Notes: generated by a model from the sequence alone, not told the origin. DNA of 64,000 bases from Effrenium voratum (GCA_963377175.1 CAUJNA010000477.1:157562-221561), one strand, 5' to 3'; shown: positions 38,000 to 48,740, counted from the first letter of the stretch. A program made the numbers and translations.

Positions 38000-40656
38000 G
38001 GTTCTGAGCCAGCTGCATGCAGACACAACGCAATGCATGAACAACAATCACAAGCGTGCGCAAGAAGAGACAACATGACAAGCTCACATGCAGATTTTGT
38101 CCCGAGTCGACGCCGAACGTCACGGAGAAGTTGGGGGTCGAAACCTTTGGCCTCATAAAGGCGCTTGAGAGCGTTAAGTCCTTGCTGTTGCTGAACCGCC
38201 GGTTGTGCACCACGTATGATGAGCCAGGCGCGAGAAGACCAGGAAGAATAAGTAAACATCTGATCATTGGCACTCCGAATTCCTTTGATTTGGGAGGGAT
38301 GATCAGGTAGCTGTGGCGTAATAGTTCTGGAAGAAGAATCACATCGATATCCCAGCACTTTGTCATCATGTTGAACCTCAAGCATCACTGGTGGGCGATA
38401 AAATTCCAGGGAAAGAAAATTCATGAGCACGGGTGAGTGTGGGGCTGAATCACGAAGCAGAATGAAACGATTGTCAACATAGCGCTCATGCCAGATCACA
38501 CCGATATCGGGCATGCGAAAACGCAGAGAACACATTGTTTGGTGCCAGAAGAAATCCTCAACCGTGGCAACCAAATTGCAGAGCGGTGGCGCGGCTGGTG
38601 ATCCCATAGCGACTCCCCGTTCTTGGCGGAACAAGTATCCGTTGATCTCGAAGTGACTGTTGTCAATGACAAAGTCCAGAAGGTGCCGGAGATCTTGTTC
38701 ATGAAAAGTTCGAGGGATCTTTGTTTGACGGCGCCATTTTCCTTTGAACATACGGCGTCGATGATCCGACTTTACTTCGAACACTGACCATTGAGAGGAT
38801 CTGCGAAGGCCAACAACTTGATCGTACCGATGGAGAAGCACTTGTAGTGCCTGGTGGAATCGTTCCGTAGGAATGGACGTGAAGAAGCCTGACAGGTCTT
38901 GTGACACCAGGTGGATGTATTCATCGGGATCAGCCTTTGACAGCGATTCCCACAGCTGCTGGACAAGTTCTTGTACTGAAAGTTGACCTGCAATGTCGGG
39001 AAAAGTAGCTTTGGTAAGTTCAAATATGAGGGCGCCGAAGACCGTGAGGAAGGGAGCTGCCCACGTGCGAAAGAATGAAATGATGGGTCGTGCTTTCTGC
39101 CAGTCCTTGGTCGGCTTTGGAAGGATGCGTGCTGTGGGCAACGGTGCTTGAAGTCGAAGTCCCCATGCATATCGTTGACGTAGGAGGGAAGGTACCGTAG
39201 TTACCACTTCAGAGCGAAAAGATGCTGCGGATTCACGGCAAAGCGAAAAGACATCTCCCGAGCAAAAGGTCTTCCGCATCAGTATGGCAAACAGGGACGG
39301 ACAAATCACATGTGCGCGGGAGGGGAAATGATCCGCAGGGATTACAACCCACGATGACAGAGAAGCCACGGTGCGCTGCAACGATGTCGATGACCAATAC
39401 GCACGATCTTGAAGGTTAGCTCGATGAGTATCCATTAACTGAGTCAAAACCGGCTGCAGATCTACAAGAAGACTGGAACCATGCACATGCCAGCGACGAG
39501 CAAGTTTGCGAAGTTGCGTGGTGAAACGTTGATGTAATAAGTCGACATCACCGAAGTACTGATCCTTCATTGATGCGGCCATGATTTCCATGTCAATGTC
39601 CGCATTGATGCGAGAAAACTCATCAACCATTACAGCATGTCCATGTGCTCGGTGTATATGGTGATCATCGATGTCCAAACAGCGACACGGAAAGGATGTT
39701 TCAGGAGTCCATCTGCGCTGCCATGTGCGATAGTTGTAGATCTTGTCGCCCAACGTGGCGCTGCGAGTTTCCACCACCCGGATCTTTGGAAGGAAAAGGG
39801 AAGGAAACAAATCACGATGAGCAGCAATCCAGCTTTGTAACCATGTGCCAAGTAGAGCTTTCCAATTCCGGACATGTAGAGGCGGTAGGAGTAGTTGTGT
39901 CAAAGTGGTGGGTGGTTGTAGCTGTCGTTTGCGTAACACCTGGGCGAGGAGTTTCTGCGCCTTGGAGCGGAAGGGCTCGTTGACAAAGACGGAGAGCCGC
40001 AGAAAGTAGTAAAGCTGAGTAGGAGGGAAAGCTGCCGACAGAAGGTCACGCATGGCTTGGAACGATGCTCCTGTATTGGATCCCAGCTGATAGAGAATAG
40101 AGTAATGGGCCTGAATGTCATCCAGCATGTCGGGTCGTAGTTGCCGTTGGAGATCCGGATGTAGTCGTCGTCGAAAGCGTTTGTGCAAGCCGAGGGAAGT
40201 GGGAGACGACAACGAGTGACGTCGAAAATCAACGAGGTGTTCCCGGAAGCCCACCTTTCGCAGAAGTCTGTGTACCCAGGGTGCATTCAAATGCGGGCGT
40301 AGCAGGTATTGCCATTTGCTTTCCTGGACCCAAACCGAGGAAACGGGAAGTTTGATCTCAACCGGAACAGCACAGAAGAGCCAGTAAGTATTGGATCGCT
40401 TCCAGTAGTGAAGCGCGGGTTCGAAGAAGGCATGACGTCCCCGAAGTAGTTGTAGAAATTTGCGACTGCGTGAGTGTTCACGTCGTAGAACATCCTGATC
40501 AGTCGCACCAACGTAGTAAGGTGTGTGCCATGGGGAAAGTCGGATGTAGACGCACGGTTGTTGATGATGACCTGGATCGTGAATGAAGTCATAGAGGTCC
40601 GGAAATCGTGCCCGCAATGAGCGAAGATGTCGCGTGTCGGCAAAAGTGGAGTGCAT
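37933..40656 (-). CDS. Penelope-like reverse transcriptase with N-terminal GIY-YIG
   Basis: From ATG 40656 (MHSTFADTRHLRSLRARFPD). Residues about 35-140 form a GIY-YIG-like nuclease: CVYIRLSPWHTPYYVGATDQ (GIY and YIG positions), Arg-rich helix LRREHSRSRKF, and ESKWQYLLRPHLN with the conserved Glu and the P-LN ending. After a linker the RT palm follows: LPKPTKDWQKARPIISFFRT, VSQDLSGFFTSIPTERFHQA (motif A Asp), RQERGVAMGSPAAPPLCNLV (motif B), IWHERYVDNRFILL (motif C as YVDN, not YVDD), then thumb helices to KGFDPQLLRDVRRRLGT. N-terminal GIY-YIG before RT is the permuted order described for Penelope-like elements of protists and algae. A GTGAGC donor-like site near 38086 suggests the last residues may be spliced. 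Confidence 0.85.
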   Translation of the reverse strand: MHSTFADTRHLRSLRARFPDLYDFIHDPGHHQQPCVYIRLSPWHTPYYVGATDQDVLRREHSRSRKFLQLLRGRHAFFEPALHYWKRSNTYWLFCAVPVEIKLPVSSVWVQESKWQYLLRPHLNAPWVHRLLRKVGFREHLVDFRRHSLSSPTSLGLHKRFRRRLHPDLQRQLRPDMLDDIQAHYSILYQLGSNTGASFQAMRDLLSAAFPPTQLYYFLRLSVFVNEPFRSKAQKLLAQVLRKRQLQPPTTLTQLLLPPLHVRNWKALLGTWLQSWIAAHRDLFPSLFLPKIRVVETRSATLGDKIYNYRTWQRRWTPETSFPCRCLDIDDHHIHRAHGHAVMVDEFSRINADIDMEIMAASMKDQYFGDVDLLHQRFTTQLRKLARRWHVHGSSLLVDLQPVLTQLMDTHRANLQDRAYWSSTSLQRTVASLSSWVVIPADHFPSRAHVICPSLFAILMRKTFCSGDVFSLCRESAASFRSEVVTTVPSLLRQRYAWGLRLQAPLPTARILPKPTKDWQKARPIISFFRTWAAPFLTVFGALIFELTKATFPDIAGQLSVQELVQQLWESLSKADPDEYIHLVSQDLSGFFTSIPTERFHQALQVLLHRYDQVVGLRRSSQWSVFEVKSDHRRRMFKGKWRRQTKIPRTFHEQDLRHLLDFVIDNSHFEINGYLFRQERGVAMGSPAAPPLCNLVATVEDFFWHQTMCSLRFRMPDIGVIWHERYVDNRFILLRDSAPHSPVLMNFLSLEFYRPPVMLEVQHDDKVLGYRCDSSSRTITPQLPDHPSQIKGIRSANDQMFTYSSWSSRAWLIIRGAQPAVQQQQGLNALKRLYEAKGFDPQLLRDVRRRLGTKSACELVMLSLLAHACDCCSCIALCLHAAGSEPWRSTRSPVSYAQTDQCKLRAV

Positions 40657-40800
40657 GATTTCACACAAGAGAGAAGCCTTGTAGAAGTGAAGGACTTCAA
40701 AGAACGGCGGAAAGTAGCCTGATCTTGGGAAATGAGACGTTGTAAGGAACTGATCAATAAATAGGCAGTGCACCGACATCTATGAATCTCATACCTGTTG

Positions 40801-41096
40801 GCCACAGTGTGTTGAGAGTGTGACATAGCGTGATCCGGAATCTGAAGGGCAATCCGGACCACAACTAAGACTTCGAGAATGAGGCTCAACCACGGTAGTT
40901 GTGTGATTGATTCGTACTCATCAGCTGGTATCGACGGTGGTGGTAGTCCAGGGAAGCAGTATTGCCAGCACGTAGAGAACATGGTCAACGAGTGTAAAAA
41001 GTTGTCCAGAGACTGCCATTGTGCAACATCATCATAGATTCCACAGCGGCGAAGCTCATCCAACATGGTGAAAATGCAACCAATGAAATCTACCAT
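40801..41096 (-). CDS. Short helical protein or exon between Gag-like and RT
   Basis: From the in-frame ATG 41096 the sequence reads MVDFIGCIFTMLDELRRCGI, FSTCWQYCFPGLPPPSIPAD and LPWLSLILEVLVVVRIALQI. A perfect donor-like cag/gtatgag lies at about 40801; downstream of it the open frame is only a shadow of the reverse transcriptase. The hydrophobic segment near the end (LSLILEVLVVVRIAL) could be a membrane-active helix. In-frame joining is possible to both neighbours: exon ends with two bases of a codon on each side (see findings). It may therefore be part of a Gag-X-RT polyprotein rather than a separate product. Confidence 0.45.
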
Positions 41097-41278
41097 AAGG
41101 CGGCGACATGGATACAAGCTGCACAGACAATCACACACAAGGCAATGCAAGAACAATCAAGCACAAGATCAAACTGGTGCAACGCAGAAAGATGACGGAC
41201 GAGTTTTAACCTTGACTCATCCGTGACACGGTTGCCGCTCCGGGCTCATAAGAGAACGAAGGTCGTTAAGATGCCTGC

Positions 41279-42745
41279 TCACCCGCTGAGTAGGCGAGCG
41301 GTCACGATGAGGTGACTCAATGCCTTCTCAGTGAGCTTGGCGAGATAGCCGGGCTCCAGTCCCCACGAAGCCGCCATCGCCCCGAGGGTAGGTGCGTCGC
41401 CTTTCGGCATGCGTTGACGCGCTTGAAGGAGCTGCGTCGCCATGGAATCTAATGACTTGTTGCCGTTGAGCCGGGACGGGTGATTGGCCCACTTGACCAG
41501 TGACGTCAAAGTCGTGGTTGTGGGCGATTGCTTGAGATAAAGGCGAGGCTGGTCACTGGTCCATGTGTAGTACTTGACAACTTCTTCCGGCGTGCTGTGC
41601 ATGGTGAGCAATTGTGACGCCGCCGGCTTGGACGGCGGTGACGACACTCCGTGAAGAGACTGAATGATCCGGGGTTGCGCCGCGCTATCAAACGACTTGC
41701 CATCAAGGGCCGCTGCGCTGGCTGTAGGAAGGGAGCTGGCAGGTGACGAGGATGTTGTGTGGTTGACCGGTGGCGGTGTAACCAACTCTGCATCATCTTT
41801 CTGGCTTGCCATCGTGGGAGACGTCGAAGCGCGCAGCGATGCTGAATACTGAGCCTGGAGCAGCTCATGCGCACGATTTAGATCATTGTACTTCTTGACC
41901 ATGTCATCTGTCTGGGTGGAAGGTGTGAGAGAGGTGTGATGTTGCTGAAGAAATTGAAGTACCAAGCTGGCCAAATGGTCATGAACCTTGATCCGCTGAT
42001 TGAAGTCATCGATGTTGAGACCCAGCGAGTTGGCAAGGTCCTTTTCCAGGGTGAGCAGGTTGATCGACTGTGATCGTCGTAGTAGTTTGGAACAGGTACT
42101 CCAAAGTAAGGCCTCGGTGCGAGTGCGAAAGCCTTCCCACGTCACGAATCTGCCGTGAGCGAACGGTCGGAGCAGCCAGTTGGTGAGGCCCCCATGAATA
42201 ACCTGAACCAGGCGAACGTCACGAATATCCATGCCTGACATGTCGCGCAGGTTGCCATGCGGAGTGTTGGCAACGGTCATGGGCAGGCTAAAGTTGTAGA
42301 GCTGATTGACATCAAACATGCCATCTCCAGGTGTCCAGTCAGGCGATGGTGTAAGCCAGGCTTTCTGAGGGCGAACCGGTAGAGCCGCAGGAGGTCCAGG
42401 TGGCGGTGTAGGTTGCGGAGTAGTGACCGGTGGTGGCATCACGGGTGGCATGAACTTCGTTGGCGTGGGATCTGGAGGGATCGGCATCATGTAGTTGATC
42501 GCTGGGTGTTGGAATTGCTGTGTGGGGCTGTGAGTCGATTGAAAATTGGTGGGCATCATCGGGAAATTGTTGGCAGAGTTGTAGCCGGAATTGTGCTGCC
42601 AAGATACCAGGTTGTTCCAATCCATGCCTTCCGAGACGTGGTGGTCATTGTGTTCACGTCGGTGTGCTTTACGAGCCTGAGGAGAAGTGCTCCGATCACG
42701 TCTGCGCCGAGTCCTGGATCTATCACGATCATCACGTCGAGACAT
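41279..42745 (-). CDS. Gag-like protein of the retroelement
   Basis: ATG 42745 starts MSRRDDRDRSRTRRRRDRST, an RS/basic nucleic-acid-binding head, followed by a long proline-rich region (residues about 60-140), an alpha-helical core (RLVQVIHGGLTNWLLRPFAH, TRTEALLWSTCSKLLRRSQS), a coiled coil (LNRAHELLQAQYSASLRAS) and a C-terminal helical bundle (LYLKQSPTTTTLTSLVKWAN). It is the first gene in the transcription direction, as expected for a capsid-like ORF1. No zinc knuckle is present. The stop codon lies inside a GTGAGC donor-like site at 41277. Confidence 0.6.
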   Translation of the reverse strand: MSRRDDRDRSRTRRRRDRSTSPQARKAHRREHNDHHVSEGMDWNNLVSWQHNSGYNSANNFPMMPTNFQSTHSPTQQFQHPAINYMMPIPPDPTPTKFMPPVMPPPVTTPQPTPPPGPPAALPVRPQKAWLTPSPDWTPGDGMFDVNQLYNFSLPMTVANTPHGNLRDMSGMDIRDVRLVQVIHGGLTNWLLRPFAHGRFVTWEGFRTRTEALLWSTCSKLLRRSQSINLLTLEKDLANSLGLNIDDFNQRIKVHDHLASLVLQFLQQHHTSLTPSTQTDDMVKKYNDLNRAHELLQAQYSASLRASTSPTMASQKDDAELVTPPPVNHTTSSSPASSLPTASAAALDGKSFDSAAQPRIIQSLHGVSSPPSKPAASQLLTMHSTPEEVVKYYTWTSDQPRLYLKQSPTTTTLTSLVKWANHPSRLNGNKSLDSMATQLLQARQRMPKGDAPTLGAMAASWGLEPGYLAKLTEKALSHLIVTARLLSG

Positions 42746-42906
42746 AGGTACACAATCGACTGTCACTCTTCTAGTGAGACCTCGTTCCTGGTTAAATGTG
42801 AAATTCCGCTGTTCTATGATAAGCACGTTGAGGTCAAATTTTCCGACAGAGCCGGCCCGGGGTCACACAATGGGTACACCCGAGGATTCCCCACGAATGG
42901 GGTGTA

Positions 42907-43266
42907 CACACTTAAACTCCAAATGGAGAGTGCTAATCTTTCGAGTACAACTGATGAGTCTCGAGTACAACTGATGAGTCTCGAGTACAACTGATGAGTC
43001 TCGAGTGGGTAAAAGTTCGGCTTGCAGTCACTTGGTTTCCGTCTAGCTGCGAAAACGTTACAAGGTTCAACATGAAGCACACACAGCGAGAGAAACAACG
43101 GGCCAAAAGGACTTTGAATCACACGAGTTGCGCAGGTACGCGGAGTTGATCAGACTCCGTATCCTAGGAGCTTGCAAAGAGCTTCGTTGGGCAGAGCTTT
43201 GCAAGTCCTCTCTGCCCCCCTGCTGAGAAACCGAAAGGGTGGTGACAGGGCATTCTGTCACTCCGC
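42907..43266. repeat. Right ~360-bp direct terminal repeat
   Basis: Direct copy of 31446-31805 with about a dozen substitutions. It contains three tcgagtacaactgatgagtc units (42951-43006) and ends at the assembly gap. Upstream of it a hairpin gtacaccc/gggtgtac (42873-42906) occupies the place of the closing hairpin of a preceding unit. Confidence 0.88.
43132..43261. ncRNA. Structured RNA module, copy 3
   Basis: Same structure as copy 2 with all stems perfect: cggagt/actccg hairpin, cttgcaaag (43171-43179) with ctttgcaag (43197-43205), pseudoknot strand gggcagag (43189-43196) with ctctgccc (43210-43217), and gtgacag/ctgtcac (43242-43261). Confidence 0.62.
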
Positions 43267-43366
43267 NNNNNNNNNNNNNNNNNNNNNNNNNNNNNNNNNN
43301 NNNNNNNNNNNNNNNNNNNNNNNNNNNNNNNNNNNNNNNNNNNNNNNNNNNNNNNNNNNNNNNNNN
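43267..43366. other. Assembly gap (100 N)
   Basis: Placeholder run directly after the right terminal repeat; the sequence that should follow the element on this side is missing. Confidence 0.99.
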
Positions 43367-44475
<1,109 letters not shown>

Positions 44476-46898
44476 CACACACACACAGCTCCCCCACCTA
44501 TCAATCTGACTCCAGGACAGAAGTGTAATTTTCGGCTGTTGCACCGGAGGTGCGGGAGTGACCTGCTAGGTGCGTAAATCATTCTGGTTCGGAAGAGGCC
44601 ATAGGACCTTAGGAGCAGTAATGCGATTTCAGTTGCGCACTGCTCAGTCGCTGGGATCATCCTGAGTCTCGAGTCTTTCAGCAAGATCAGCCTTGTTGCT
44701 GGCATTGGGCACATGTATTGAATAGGTGTTCCCACCATCGTTCCACCTCGGCTGAGGCTTTGCTCCCAAGCCTCCAAGCCTTTCAGCACGGACTCAGTTC
44801 GTCTCATTTCAAGTGCAGGTACTGCGCAAGCTTAGGGACGAGCAGGAGGCGGGGAGCTGTTTATGACGCGGATGGACGGCATCGGGGAACTTCCGAGGAG
44901 CAGCTCCTCGACTCAACTGCTTCAGCCTCTCCAAGCAGCAGCTGCAGCTACCAAGCCAAGATCCTCCCGACCCTTCGAACGGCAAAGCTGAGAACCAACC
45001 AATTCTGACTTTGTCTCAATGGCACATCGATACAGGCACAGGTTGAGGTACATGGTTCATTGCTTGCATTTGCTGTTCAACAGGCGTTTTACGCTTGTCG
45101 AATCGCGCTTTGTATCGCTGGCCAGAGAACTGACCCGAATAGATGCGCCGACACCGAACCTTGATGGCTGTGCATTTCTGGTGTTTTGGCACCGGCATGT
45201 ATCAAGCCGTAAGACAAGTCCTGTTTCCAATTTGCGTTCAACTTCACCTGCAAACACGTGCAGTGCGCAAGGGTAGCTTGGGCTTGCAAGCAGTATCTGT
45301 TGGCAGTCCTCTCAAGTAGCTCGCTTCACGCCGTTCGTTTGGGAACGAGGAAGGACGAGCCAAAGGAGACAGGCAAGGCTGAGCGGGCGAGCGTCCGGAA
45401 GCTGAAGCCAAAGTCCAAGCCGGACAAGCCGGACGCGAAGCCGGGCGCGAAGCTGGATGCGAAGCTGGATGCAAAGCCCGACACAAAGGCGGATGCGACG
45501 GACGCGAAGTCCGATGCGAAGCCGGACGTGACGAGGACGCTCAGGACACCAAGGAGCGGGCAAAGCCCCGAGTGTCAACGGTGAACGCGTCAAAGAAACT
45601 TCTGACGCTTCCGACTTCCTGTTCCGTTGGTTCAATCTTTTTCATCTAATAGTGATTTGGCTTTCTCGCAGGGCGCGCAGTGCTACACCTGCGACGCGTG
45701 CAGCGCCTGCAACGCCTCGGCAGGCCATTGCTTATCTTCGTGCGGTTTCGTTTCGTGTCTCGTGAGGCGAGCAAGGCCAAGGCGAAGCCGAAACCCAAAG
45801 CAAAGGCCAAAGTCCAGGCTAGCTGCAAGTTGCGGTTCGGCACAAGCTGGAAATGCAAGCAAGTGACTTAAGATGACTTAAGTGGCACGGCAAATTGACC
45901 GCTTGGCGGAGCAGTCGGCCCCGCTTTTCCAGGCAGAAGTTAAGGATGATTCGCCCACTTTGAAGTCTCTGCCAACGTCTTTGCCAATGACACTCACCTA
46001 TGGATGTATGTTCAGTGAGGAAGGCCGCTTCCCTTTTCGAGTTTGCAGACTGCCTTGTTCCCAGCTCGCACTTCCGTGCAGGCGAGGAGGTGCTGCTGGA
46101 GAGTCTTGACTTCCACTTTTCGATTTTAATTGAAGCGGACTTTTGTTGCATTTGACTCATTGTACTCAGGAATTGCTGTGGGGTCTCTGAAATCCTTGAA
46201 GACCTGCACTCCTCGATTGCCGCCGAGCTGTGCAAGCACTTCCACATCAGGATGGAGCTTTCTCACGAGGGGTGTGATTCAGCGATTGGATTCTCATGTC
46301 ACATCCGTGCAGTGCTTGACCTTGCTTTGACCCACCATGTTGCATTTCTGACAAACAGTGCCATACCACAAACCGTTCATGCGGTTAACAAATTCACATT
46401 CTGAATTCTCAATGTGTATGGGCCTATTCCACGGCAGAGGCAAGAGAAAATATATTCCTTCCAAGGGTTGGAGCTTTCTCAAATGCCAGGTATGACTTCC
46501 TCCTGGAGCATCTCGGCAATTCACTTTAAGTTTTCCGGCAGTGTACGCGCTGACGCGCACAAGGCAGCATTGCCAAGAGCGGAAAGCGGGCGTGGCACGA
46601 AGAACTCCGAAGCATGTGAACGGTGAGGATCGTGGCTTCCCTGCAGAGGGGGAATCCGGGAAGTTCAGCGGAGGGCAAGAAACATTGCAAAGGCAAGTAA
46701 CAAGAAACGTGTAGAGACGGTTCGGTAGCTCCGAGGCTATCTCACCACAGTTCGGCTGCGGGTACGGAAGCATCCCGCCAAAGGCAACCCCCAGCAGGCG
46801 AGGGCACACTGAAGCGTGAGGCGAGCAAAGCGCTTCTTTCGCTGCTTTCCGTTTTTTTCCTTTTCTTATTTTTTGTCTGGTTTTTGCTCCTCGCTTAG
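44476..46898. other. Host-like sequence, possible small exons
   Basis: No assignable gene. One + frame at 45312-45584 encodes a Lys/Asp-rich repeat (KPDAKPGAKLDAKLDAKPDT) and could be an exon of a basic repeat protein. A second at about 45660-45870 has CYTCDACSACNAS or, in another frame, SREASKAKAKPKPKAKAK. Neither is convincing alone. A pyrimidine-rich tract at about 46848-46897 leads into the metalloprotease exon. Confidence 0.3.
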
Positions 46899-47180
46899 GA
46901 CTTCATCAGCAAAGGCGCCCAACTGGCGATTCTGCTACACGAGCTGGCCCACCTCCGCTACATGAACCATGGAGCGGGCCTCGGCCTCGGCTTTTCTGAT
47001 TGCCTCGAGCCTGCTTGAGGCCAGGAGTTCATGCTATTCTTGAGAGCACCCTGTCTAAGTTAAGTTGTTTCAGTGAGGGCCTTGCATTTCGTTTCGGCAT
47101 TTTGAGGAAATCTATGCAGAAGCGCGAAGGCGCAATCTTTTCGATCCTGGTTTGGTGAACGACGCTTGTCGGACAGTCAC
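46899..47180 (+). CDS. WLM-type zinc metalloprotease, three short exons (partial)
   Basis: After a pyrimidine-rich acceptor (ctcgcttag) the exon 46899-46971 encodes FISKGAQLAILLHELAHLRY then MNH. This contains HELAH-x5-H, the zinc site of WLM/Wss1-like proteases. An intron of 48 bases starting GAGCGG and ending CTTGAG would join NH to GQEFMLFLR (47020-47049). A further piece near 47103-47170 reads EIYAEARRRNLFDPGLVND. The joined order (HELAHLRYMNH, then GQEFM, then a helix) is typical of the family, in which WLM proteins cleave protein crosslinked to DNA. The intron would have a GA donor, which is known in dinoflagellates. N- and C-terminal exons were not found with confidence. Confidence 0.5.
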
Positions 47181-48740
47181 ATGATAGTCTTGGTTCTTGG
47201 ACTCGGTTCTTGGTCAGACTTAGGAACTCCCTTCTTGCCGGCCTTGGGAAAACTTGATCTACCAGACCGGCCAGGGTCTTGGAGGTCTTGGAGGTCCTGG
47301 AGCCGAGTGTGCCAGTGTCTTTAGGTGGCGATGTTGATGCCGAAAGCCTTCTGAACTTGTTCGAGCCAGATGCAAGTACCTGCGCTACGCCTCGGACCGC
47401 TTGCGAGCCCTTGAAGGCTTAGAGGCCCAATGCGTGCATTCGTTGCAGGAATGCAAGCCCGGCACCACGACCTAGAGAGCAGGCATGGCGCTTCCATGGG
47501 CCTGTTAACCCACTGGCAAAAACGTCCTTCAGAAATCTAAGCTCGCTTAGAAGCCTGAACTGGCTCGGCAGTGCACACAAAGTAGAAGGCTTTTCCAATA
47601 AAATCTGCAGTCACCGGATGGTCTTTTTGAAGTCCTCCCCAGAATTGGAATGCTTGCAAGGTAGGTGCAGAGACGCGCATGCCGCCCACAAAGTGCGGAG
47701 AGTTGGGAACTCAGACTTGCACTTGTCATGTTGGGGTTTAGGGCCAAATGGTTGTGTTTTTGACGTTGCTATATTGTTGATTTAGGGACTCGAGTTTGCG
47801 CGACGAAACTCAACAGCTGATGTGTCCCGCGATTTGTTCTTCATTTTCTGTTGTGCAACTTGGTTCAGCATTGTGCAGAAGCCTCCGACCAGACTCTTTG
47901 GGGAAGTCGAATCGGAAGGGTTTCGGTTCCGCGAAGTTCGAGGCAGCGGCCTTCCGCGGCCTCCAAAGCTTCAGCCTCCACGGACGCCACGGACGCCACG
48001 GACGGCGCCGAGCGCTGAGCGCTGAGCGCGCGGAAGGCGCTCGAGCCGAGAGCGAGCTGAGTCGAGTTTTGAGACGTTTTGAGTGGCTGTGGGGCTTGGC
48101 CCTGTGTCCCGGGGCCAAGCCCTGCGTCAACGGAATTGGATGCTCCAAGAGCAATCCACTTTAGATCACTTTAGCCTTCGAAGAAGACAGGAAAAGGGAG
48201 CAAGCTGTGATGCCGGCGCATCGTTTCCCGGCGCGGGGCACTCAAGCTGCATTTGCGCTTCCCCTTGCAACAAACTCATGTTCCCCATTTTGACTTGACG
48301 TCGCGCTTTCATACATGGATATGGGGTGCAAAGAGTCTGGGGTATGCAGCCTTTGCAATGCCAAGTAACTTAGTTCTATTATGTTGGGTGTGCGCTGCGT
48401 GCGATTCGTGCGGTGCTGGATCGGATGTTCGCTCTGTGAATGACAGTCACGTGCTGGTAAGCAATACCCGCATGAAGGTCGGCTGGCGGGCTTGCCTTCA
48501 TGGAATGTCACGTTCTTTGAGTGACAACGGAAGTCGCTCTTTTCGGTCTTGGCATCTCAAGGCACAGAGTTTGAATGCAGACGTCGTTCACACAAACATG
48601 AACAACTTCCAGCAACTTCCAGTTTGTGAAGAAGCTGTCTTGTTTAGCAACTCAAGCGGCAAAGAACATGCTACAACATAGATTTGGCAGCCACTACTTT
48701 GGTGGCTGATCCGCATGCGCAACCAAGGAGGCATGTGTGT
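47181..48740. other. Spacer or introns upstream of the methyltransferase gene
   Basis: Open + frames at 47796-48164 and 48253-48681 have no recognisable domain; they could be 5' exons of the methyltransferase gene, but no splice evidence decides it. Confidence 0.3.

Larger units (their letters stand above)
31446..43266 (-). mobile_element. Giant multi-ORF Penelope-like retroelement
   Basis: About 11.8 kb enclosed by 360-bp direct repeats. All ten recognisable frames lie on the minus strand with gaps of 50-230 bases: Gag-like protein, short helical protein, GIY-YIG/reverse transcriptase, a 457-codon RS-rich protein, three smaller proline/RS-rich proteins and four paralogues of one small family. 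The reverse transcriptase (Penelope-like, N-terminal GIY-YIG) and the flanking repeats argue for a retroelement. Size and gene number exceed ordinary Penelope-like elements of 3-6 kb; rotifer terminons are the nearest concept I know. The right end is next to an assembly gap, so a duplicated outer unit there cannot be excluded. Confidence 0.7.

Noticed and set aside
38772..39170. Second frame inside the reverse transcriptase
   Set aside because: Shadow frame of the RT; lacks any motif, while the RT frame has motif A here.
40287..40800. C-terminal extension of the short helical protein overlapping the RT
   Set aside because: The overlapping RT frame carries GIY-YIG motifs; the other frame has no pattern and follows a perfect donor site.
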